From: Metridium senile
Taxonomy: Eukaryota; Cnidaria; Anthozoa; Actiniaria; Metridiidae
Direction of reading: 5' to 3'
Assembly (NCBI GenBank): GCA_949775045.1
Contig: OX459102.1
Location: 7,270,073-7,334,072 of the forward strand
Length of the DNA stretch: 64,000 nucleotides
Shown here: positions 52,601 to 64,000 of the stretch, piece by piece
How positions within the stretch are numbered: the stretch's first letter is position 1
How the letters are laid out: each line of letters begins with the position of its first letter
Notes under the pieces: generated by a model
The model's database searches: none
The model's input: the letters and a program-made list of their open reading frames with translations, nothing else
What the model was told of the DNA's origin: nothing
Position numbers and translations under genes: made by a program

Positions 52601-55153
52601 TTTTGACAGGGGAGGAAAAACCAGATAACCTGGAATAGAACCTTTATGGCATATGAGAGAGAACAACACTGCAAACAAACGAGGAATCAAACCCAGGTCA
52701 CAGTGGTGAAAGGCCAGTGCTCTCACCACTAGACCGCCAGTGCAACCCACATCTAATCAATTGTTTTTTTTTACCACAGATGCTCTTAGTACATATGATG
52801 ACCTTGACTCTGAAGTGATCCGTAGTTATCAAGAGTTTTCTCTTGCAAGTCTGTTGTTCTTCGCAATGAAGGAAGGAGCATGCAGTGAGCAGAGTGCTAG
52901 AATGACGGCTATGGATGCTGCTAGCAAAAATGCAGGCAAGTAGTGCATCTAGTCTAGAGCAGATTTCATAGAGCAAAAGCATTAGATACATGAAATAAAA
53001 ACAAAATAGTTACTAACTAATAGTTTTTATTTAGTGACTATTTAGTCGGTATCACTAAACCAGAAACATCAAATACAAAAGGAAACAATACCTCATTACA
53101 ACTTCACTTGTCTTTTATAGTAACTAATAGTCGCTAAATAAGAACTATTACACACAAACAATTTGATTTTGTTTCATGGTTCTAGTGTTTTCACTCTATG
53201 GCTGAATAGTGCGGTGCCATTTGCACACCTTGCTGCGACCATAATGTTTGTAAAAAGTTTTTACATACCTTGCCGTGCCTTGTCCATATTCATGCTGTGA
53301 GCTTTTTATAGTCATTCGAAATCTGCTCTAATTAAAGACCCATGGTCACTTACCAGCATGCTTTGCATTGTTTATTTTGATTTGAGTGTTATAATTCATT
53401 CTCAGTCAGTCGTATTACGGGAAAACAAATAAAACAAAATGCTTAGAAAGTAACGATTTAGTAAGAGCGTAAATACCAGATAAGATATCAAAATGTCTAT
53501 ATGTGTGATTTTTGCGGTCCACGCAATTCAGTCTTTCACATAGTGCATGTTGGTACAAGTGACCGTGAGTCTTCAATAGTAATATACACCTATTTCCTAT
53601 TTCGAAGCTACAGTCCACACTCTAAAGCCTGCAAAGGATGTCGGTTCTATAGACATAATTTGTGATTTATTACACATTTTTAAAGAAATATTTGTATTTA
53701 AATATCTACCACAACAACAACTTGTTATGATCATATAACACAAACACATACAACCAAAATATGAGAAGAAATACCAACGTTCTTTGCAGGCTTCAGAGTG
53801 TAGACTGTGGCTTTGTTTGCGACAATAGGTTGAAATAGGTGTATAATAAATTTATTTATTAGCAAGAAAATTGGCAACAGAAAGTTTTGGCATATTTCTG
53901 ATGTCATTATCAAGTGAATGGTTTACTTAGACTTGACTTGGATTTAGACTGCTAAATAAGTGTTATTGTTTAAAATCTAATGGAAAATAACACCTATAAA
54001 ATTATTTATATGTAATATATACAATATGAGTGGTCAACATCTTCCACTTGATATTGTATACACCTATTTCAATTAACGTTGTCCATCTGGAATGGTTGAT
54101 CTGAGACAGATAGGAATTGTGGGAGCTCGTTAAACTGCAAATACACTATTATAATCACGCTCGAATATTAATGTTTACTTCTGAAATACTGTTATCCATA
54201 ATTCAGCACCATTCAAGTGTGATTAAAACAATGCATTTGGAATTTAACGAGCTCCCACAATAATTCCTATCGGTCTCAGATCAACCATTCCAAATGGACA
54301 ACGATAATTCAAATAGGTGTACACCTATTTCAAAAAATGTTGTCAGAAGGAGATCTGAATCTGCAATCTGAGACCGAAATGAAATTAGGAAAATTGCGTA
54401 CTGCAAAAACCAGGCCTGGCCCTGTTTTTTTGTTGTTTTTTTGTGCTTAGCACCTTCAGATTTATATTTACCGTCGCCATATCGGAAGCCAGAAAGTGCA
54501 TGCAATGAGAAAAACCTGCCGTACCCCCCAATTCATAATTTTCAGTCTCCGATTGCAGATTCAGATCTCCTTCTGACAACATTTTATGAAATAGGTATAT
54601 CTATTCTCATACACATCGGACTTGAATATTATATAGTACTTATAAAAATCCAACCTTACTTCTTTCATATTTTGCTAAAATTGTCAAGATAAAAGTAAAT
54701 CTGGCTGATAAAAATTCAAGTTAAAACTTATGAAAATCCGGATGATTCTGTATCTAATATACAACCATTTTCACAGCTATGATTTATTTTTAACAATTTG
54801 TTATGAATTATTAATGAGTTTTTTAAGTAATATAAGTCATTGACTTGCGACTTTATCTCATACACATTGGACTTGAATATAGTATTATATGTATAGTACT
54901 TTTGAAACTCCAATGTTAGTTCTTAAATATTTTACTGAAATTAACAAAAATTCTGAGAAAATTCAAGTTAAAACTTAAACTTCTTCACAGCTATGATTTC
55001 TTTTGTCAATTTCTCATGAATTACTAATGAATTTTTTATGTTTGTGCTTCAGGCGAGATGATTGACAAGCTGACATTGACCTATAACAGAACCAGGCAAG
55101 CTGTCATTACCAGGGAACTGGTCGAGATTATTTCTGGTGCCGCTGCTGTTTAG
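46673..55153 (+). CDS. ATP5F1C: Mitochondrial ATP synthase subunit gamma, complete
   Basis: Exons: 46673-46725, 46840-46874, 47302-47433, 48803-49009, 49526-49661, 50627-50697, 52780-52935, 55053-55153; in phase, 296 aa (human about 298). The gamma subunit is the rotating central stalk of F1 that couples proton flow to ATP synthesis. An N-terminal presequence (about 1-24, Arg/Ser/Ala, no acid) is followed by [20 protein letters not shown], the N-terminal helix of the coiled coil. The [12 protein letters not shown] signature is in exon 4. The C-terminal helix [20 protein letters not shown] ends the protein. All motifs expected for function are intact. Intron 6 carries a 1.5-kb transposon and intron 7 uses a GC donor. 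AATAAA lies 74 bases past the stop. Confidence 0.96.
47462..47765. mobile_element. MITE 'agaggatattacatggg', copy 2
   Basis: agaggatattacatgggctc, gtgagcgcagcgaacgag and ccatgtaatgttctgtttat match 17303-17606. It sits 28 bases after the exon 3 donor of ATP5F1C. Confidence 0.75.
48440..48605. mobile_element. Hairpin MITE 'tttctgcaaact', copy 1
   Basis: The left arm tttctgcaaacttggacatt mirrors aatgtctgagttcgcagaaa, and gtttctagctgcc pairs with ggcagctaaaaac. A partial second copy with one arm rearranged is at 49040-49175. Confidence 0.75.
49040..49175. mobile_element. Hairpin MITE 'tttctgcaaact', partial copy 2
   Basis: aactttctgcaaactcagac, gtgaaacatgtttttagctg, aatccttgattggcagct and gtttcacagg occur in the same order as the first copy's arms, but the right terminal arm is missing. 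Confidence 0.6.
49292..49363 (-). pseudogene. tRNA-like sequence, probably not functional
   Basis: The minus strand has a good D arm (tagctcagttggtagagc, box A) and T arm (gggttcaattccc, box B). Six of seven acceptor pairs form. The anticodon arm is poor: A31-A39 cannot pair and position 33 is C, not U. This suggests a pseudogene or the head of a tRNA-derived SINE. It lies in ATP5F1C intron 4. Confidence 0.6.
49732..49960. repeat. 95-bp unit plus foldback, copy C (minimal)
   Basis: One direct unit (aaactagcgagttacctagt), a foldback with gacgtttcgagcttaag / ctaaagcttgaaac, and one inverted unit. This is the simplest form of the structure at 5207 and 13817. Confidence 0.8.
50226..50442. mobile_element. 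MITE 'atactccagttttgagttct'
   Basis: The left arm atactccagttttgagttct...cagtcttagcctcg mirrors the right arm cgaggctaagactgtgc...actagagtat. A one-arm relative is at about 12560-12600. Confidence 0.75.
50717..52258. mobile_element. 1,532-bp DNA transposon with perfect 54-bp TIRs
   Basis: The element spans 50722-52253. The termini CAGTCCGGGTTATAGTCAGA... are perfectly inverted over 54 bp and contain the palindrome atagtcagatctgactat and a gacgtcac CRE-like site. It is flanked by TTTAT (50717-50721, 52254-52258). A paralogous sequence at 37070-37086 (catttattagtgta) shows the site without insertion and one TTTAT. No transposase was recognised; the CAG ends and 5-bp duplication would fit a hAT-type group, unproven. 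Confidence 0.88.
51976..52134 (-). CDS. Possible first exon of an unknown gene inside the transposon
   Basis: The minus-strand ATG at 52134 opens a 53-codon frame ending exactly at a good donor (ATG then gtaagt). The peptide is charged and of normal composition ([20 protein letters not shown] inside). The downstream exons are not identified. It could be the 5' exon of the element's own gene or a captured host fragment. I do not recognise the family. Confidence 0.35.
52259..52570. repeat. G-tract element, paralogue of 37067-37270
   Basis: taatgtatgaggg, a 26-base G run (about 52297-52321), then gccaaccaggaaaggggggt and tttggaaaagacaacaggtg, the complement of blocks at 37110-37165. The left end of this copy is at about 50706-50721, separated by the 1.5-kb transposon. 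Confidence 0.7.
52581..52757 (-). mobile_element. tRNA-derived SINE, copy 3 (best head)
   Basis: The minus strand starts gttgcactggcggtctagtg (box A, gtctagtggtgagagc), then gctggcc-type ctggcctttcaccac and box B gggtttgattcc, then the family tail tgttgttctctctcatatgc. It ends 22 bases before ATP5F1C exon 7. Confidence 0.8.
52995..53215. repeat. Dispersed repeat 'tagttactaactaatagttt', copy 2
   Basis: Same order of blocks as 15805-16025 (tagtgactatttagtcggta, caaaaggaaacaatacct, cacttgtcttttatagt, tttcatggttctagtg). Confidence 0.75.
53335..53580. repeat. Dispersed repeat 'gaccatggtc', copy 3
   Basis: agacccatggtcacttacca at 53337, ctcagtcagtcgtattacgg and aagtgaccgtgagtctt at the far end form a loose inverted pair; same family as 10230 and 38700. 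Confidence 0.65.
53585..53843. mobile_element. TACACCTATTTC element 1
   Basis: The ends tacacctatttcctattt and gaaataggtgta are inverted. Inner arms agtccacactctaaagcctg and caggcttcagagtgtagact pair. The interior is unrelated to elements 2 and 3. Confidence 0.75.
54059..54321. mobile_element. TACACCTATTTC element 2
   Basis: The ends tacacctatttcaattaacg and cgataattcaaataggtgta are inverted. Inner arms include ggaatggttgatctgag / ctcagatcaaccattcc and gtgggagctcgttaaa / tttaacgagctcccac. Confidence 0.8.
54320..54599. mobile_element. TACACCTATTTC element 3
   Basis: It begins in the TA that ends element 2. Arms tacacctatttcaaaaaatg, gttgtcagaaggagatctga and tctgcaatctgagac are mirrored by gattgcagattcagatctcc, ttctgacaacattt and gaaataggtata. 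Confidence 0.8.
54600..55045. repeat. Modular hairpin-head repeat body, two tandem copies
   Basis: Two units of about 245 bp (ctcatacacatcggacttga at 54606, ctcatacacattggacttga at 54857) share attcaagttaaaacttatg-type, cacagctatgattt and gaattatta-atga. The head differs from the other family members. The last unit abuts the acceptor of ATP5F1C exon 8. Confidence 0.75.
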
Positions 55154-55226
55154 CTCTGGATTTAGTCAATTTTGAAAATGTTGTGTGTTAGTATTTGTCA
55201 CACTTTTATTGGGATTATTTGTGAGT

Positions 55227-55232
55227 AATAAA
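55227..55232 (+). promoter_or_regulatory. ATP5F1C poly(A) signal
   Basis: AATAAA 74 bases after the stop codon, the expected place for a short 3' UTR. Confidence 0.75.
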
Positions 55233-55429
55233 CTTTCAAATTGAATTCTGTCTTGGCTGTTTTGATTAGAATAGTGGTTTTAATCAATAGAGTCGTTTTC
55301 ATTAACCTGTGAAAAACACTCTTTAATGTATCACTCTTTAATGTACCATATTCCATTGTGTTCTTTTGTTGTTATATTTTCACTATTACACTTTGTTTCA
55401 CGGGCTAATGAAAACCACCCTAGAATGTT

Positions 55430-55905
55430 GTCGTATAACCCTCTTTTAACATGCAAATGAGCATATTTGTCAAATAACATGCTAATGAGGTGTGCATGTA
55501 GCTATTTGCTTTGTATTGTTTCCCTTGAGCGACATGCCACAGTGAAAATCATTGATAAAAGTGGTTTCCAGCAATTTAATCTATAAATTATTCTCCTTGT
55601 GACTCATCTGTTTTAGTTTGGTTATTCTAAGCCAAGGGCGCAACTCACTGAAGTATTTTAAAACATGCACACCATGTTAGCATGCTATTTCACACATGCT
55701 CATTTGCATGTTAAAATGAGTTACAGTGGTACCTATATATTACGCAGTCACCCTTGGGACTTTCCAAAGTGGCCGCTGAATAGAGGTATAGAATAGGTAT
55801 AGGAATAGATTTGGGACTTTTTTTTGTGGCCGCCTAATACAGGGTGACCGCTTAATGGGTGACTGCTTAATAGAGGTACCACTGTATATGAAAACGTAAT
55901 GAATA
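55430..55905. mobile_element. MITE with octamer arms, copy 1, interrupted
   Basis: The left arm tgtcgtataaccctctttta then acatgcaaatgagcat; the right arm atgctcatttgcatgttaaa then atgagtta. The right terminus is broken at TA by the pogo-like MITE 55724-55884. A complete relative is at 59370-59660. Confidence 0.75.
55722..55886. mobile_element. pogo-like MITE with TA duplication
   Basis: The element spans 55724-55884 (161 bp). Ends are CAGTGGTACCTATA and the near-inverse TAGAGGTACCACTG, flanked by TA at 55722-55723 and 55885-55886. Internal gtggccgcctaatacagggtgaccgc-type repeats match the style of 9614-9803. Confidence 0.88.
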
Positions 55906-57408
55906 CCTACAAGTATTTAGCTTGATAGTACAGTATATCCATTTCTCAACAGTAACCCCAATGCTCTTGAAGAGAATAATGGTTGTAAACACCACAATTA
56001 TTCACACTGGTCTCTACTCACCCAAATTCAAGAACACAAGAGAGCGGTCTGAAACAACTTCCAATCGTCTAAAATTGCTCAACATGCCAACAATAGAGTG
56101 GTGAAGTGTGACGTCAGTTGACATGGATTCCGGTTCCAAACAGTAACTTTTCAGCACACATTTCTATAGAGGAACAAAAGAAATACGGTTGATCGACTTT
56201 AGTTTGGAACAAGTTTCCTTGACAACTGACAATAGGTGATGTATTCACTTCAGTACTCTATACAGGCCATAACTTTAATTTTGACAATGCCCAGATTGTG
56301 GCAAGGAAGGCGATTACCATCAAAGACTGTTTTTGGAGGCTTGGCACTCTAATTGGGACAATTTTTCAGAGAACGATTGAATTCAAATTCCTGTCATCTA
56401 TAAAACGCTAGTAGAATCTCGCAAATCTCGGCGTGCGCGCTAATTTGTAACTGTTTTCAAGTTTTCACATGCAAATATTGCTTCACAATGAAGATGATCA
56501 TAGACTTGATCGAAACTTCTGAGAACTTATCGTTTTAATTTAAATGCTAGTACTGTCAAAAAACCTATCCAATTGTAACAATAATGACCTCCATGTTCTC
56601 TGACTGTCATCATCACAACTATCATCATAACCTTCATCATCAGCATCACCATTATCATCATCATCATATCATCACCACTTTATTATCATCATTTTAATAA
56701 CCACCATTTTTTCATTACACTTCCATGGGCTTCCTGTTTAGTTAGAAGGGAGAGGGGCAATGGGGCTTCCTTGTGCTCAGTCTCCTCACAGTCAATAAAA
56801 TATTTACAAAGGAAGCCCAAAGGAGGAAAATAAATTGGCTGCAGAACCTTGGGTATCAGAGGAATTTTTCTATATTAGACTATATGGCGAGTGGCGAAGT
56901 TCAAACCCTCTGGAACCCAGAATTCCTGCAGAGGAAAATGTTTTATCAGTCTTTCTTTTTTATTTGTGGGTTTCCTGTGGTTTCATATTTGGTCAACAAT
57001 CAGTACCCTAATACAAAAATAGATCACGTGGATCAACCTAATGATATCTTAATAAAATCTGCAAAAAGCGATTATTTCGGAATTTGAAAATAGTGATGAA
57101 TTTATTTTAAAATTTGTTAAAATTATTAATAAATATTTATGGGCGAAGACTGGGATCTAACTGTATAATTTGTCGTGGTGATGAGAGAGGCATGGGACGA
57201 GCTTTGAACCACAATCGTAGCAGTGTTTTCTTTCCGGAAAGAAAGGGCTTTATATTTCTCGTGTTTTTGTGTCTAAAAAACAAAAGACCTAACCGAAATA
57301 CAATTGAAGAATTCCTACAGATAGATTACTCTATCGTGGTATCATTTACAACTCAAAACCGACCATGACTTAAAGGAAAACTTGTAAGAAATTCGTCTGA
57401 TATTACCA
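55906..57408. other. Spacer upstream of the srGAP-like gene
   Basis: An ATC-rich run lies at 56590-56695. Several forward open frames (e.g. 56773-57087, 57114-57368) have no recognisable domain or splice partners. The first ATG of the srGAP-like gene is at 57409; no TATA box stands out, so the promoter cannot be placed. Confidence 0.5.
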
Positions 57409-63320
<5,912 letters not shown>

Positions 63321-63849
63321 GTAAGATTTCACACCTTGTTATCGCCCACTTCACTAACCTACATCGAGACGTAAAAAGAACCAATAAGGACGTAACAATC
63401 ATATGCATGACCATGGCCATACTAACAAACCCTACACTCACTAACCTGCATTTTGTTGAACTTAAAAGAACTGCTGAGAACTTAACAAACCTTGACCTTG
63501 ACCACTGTTAGTGATTAACACATACGACACTTGTACTAATCTGCATTAAGGATACATAAAGTAACTAATGATGATGTAGCAAACCTTGGCCATGGCCACT
63601 CTCAGTGATTAGCTCATCCCGTACGGAAATGTTTGACCGGACACGAGCCTAACAATGGCCGGACAAATCAGCCGAACACGAAACTAACAACCACCAAACA
63701 AGAGCGAAAGTCAGAGAACCTAACAAGAGCAAAAAAGAGCATGAACACAGCATGAAATAGAGCATAAAAAGAGCGAAAAAGAGCATAACAAGGGCCTAAC
63801 ATTTAAAGCGGTAATTTGCTCCTACATATATATATTGTTGGTTTCCATG
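63321..63849. other. Intronic sequence, A-rich low-complexity part
   Basis: About 63640-63800 holds repeated cgraacacgar/agagcataaa words. No exon of the srGAP-like gene was found here, so its fifth exon lies beyond the window or was missed. Confidence 0.45.
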
Positions 63850-64000
63850 CTTGCCTTCGTCCTCGAATTCGGTGCCCACTTCGCAAGCAGTATCATCGGT
63901 GTTTTCCTCATCTTCATCGCTGTCTTCTTCACTCACTCACCCTAAATACTGCTGAAAAGCTTCTTGGATCTCATCAGGACCAAAACCTTCGAAATCTTCT
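63850..64000 (-). pseudogene. Acidic ORF fragment at window edge, possibly transposon-derived
   Basis: The minus strand reads EDFEGFGPDEIQEAFQQYLG, then a stop in the same frame or a donor (TTTAGG|gtgagt), then an acidic EEDSDEDEENTDD stretch. Acidic leaders with an E-D-F-x-G-F motif are common in transposon proteins of cnidarians, as I recall. It is cut by the window edge, so neither the start nor the family can be fixed. Confidence 0.25.

Larger units (their letters stand above)
52936..55052 (+). other. GC-AG intron of ATP5F1C
   Basis: The donor reads GCAG|gcaagt and the acceptor tgcttcag. Joining AATGCAG to GCGAGATGATT gives [11 protein letters not shown], as in all gamma subunits. The nearby gt (52940) would shift the frame to an early stop. 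The extended consensus AG|GCAAGT is what compensates GC donors. Confidence 0.9.

Noticed and set aside
56773..57087. 104-aa forward frame upstream of the srGAP-like gene
   Set aside because: No domain recognised, starts in repeat-like gggcttcct sequence, and no splice link to the downstream gene.

Overview
The window is animal nuclear DNA: AT-rich, with intron-dense genes using GT-AG splicing and a very high load of short inverted-repeat elements and simple repeats. The gene content (OTUD5, FSIP1, TMA7, ATP synthase gamma, an srGAP-type F-BAR protein) is metazoan. The dispersed repeats look to me like those of an anthozoan cnidarian (sea anemone or coral). That assignment is inference; no ribosomal or mitochondrial marker is present. 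All gene models below were assembled by hand from splice sites, reading phase and protein family similarity, and every exon junction was checked for phase.

Layout. 1-2770: repeats and the OTUD5 promoter. 2771-11955 (+): complete OTUD5-type deubiquitinase, 9 coding exons, 481 aa. 11956-18471: gene-free repeats (foldback satellites, a GTTT tract, hAT-like elements). 18472-28732 (+): a nine-exon gene for an unrecognised single-pass receptor-like protein of 694 aa, with a Cys-rich ectodomain, a Ser/Thr stalk, a transmembrane helix and a long tail full of tyrosine signalling motifs; its introns are crowded with GAT/ATC repeats. 28733-30629: spacer with three short elements. 30630-42250 (+): complete FSIP1 homologue, 15 coding exons, 547 aa, with a 65-bp satellite in its probable 3' UTR. 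43985-46486 (-): complete TMA7, 4 exons, 64 aa, head-to-head with 46673-55153 (+): complete ATP synthase gamma subunit, 8 exons, 296 aa, sharing a 186-bp promoter. 57409-63320 (+): first four coding exons of an srGAP-like F-BAR protein that runs off the window.

The genes do not form a pathway. Only TMA7 and ATP5F1C look co-regulated, as two housekeeping growth and energy genes on one bidirectional promoter. The most novel item is the receptor-like gene at 18472-28732. Its tail carries six Tyr-x-Asn motifs (GRB2-SH2 type), an NPxY and a C-terminal ITAM-like pair of YxxL motifs, so it resembles an immune-type or adaptor-recruiting receptor in an early-branching animal. Other points of note: a tandem-duplicated last exon of OTUD5 that would truncate its ubiquitin-interacting motif; a duplicated OTUD5 promoter; a 1.53-kb transposon with 54-bp perfect inverted repeats, a 5-bp target duplication and an inferable empty site; an 808-bp inverted-repeat element carrying a decayed RecQ-like helicase fragment; and a GC-AG intron in ATP5F1C.
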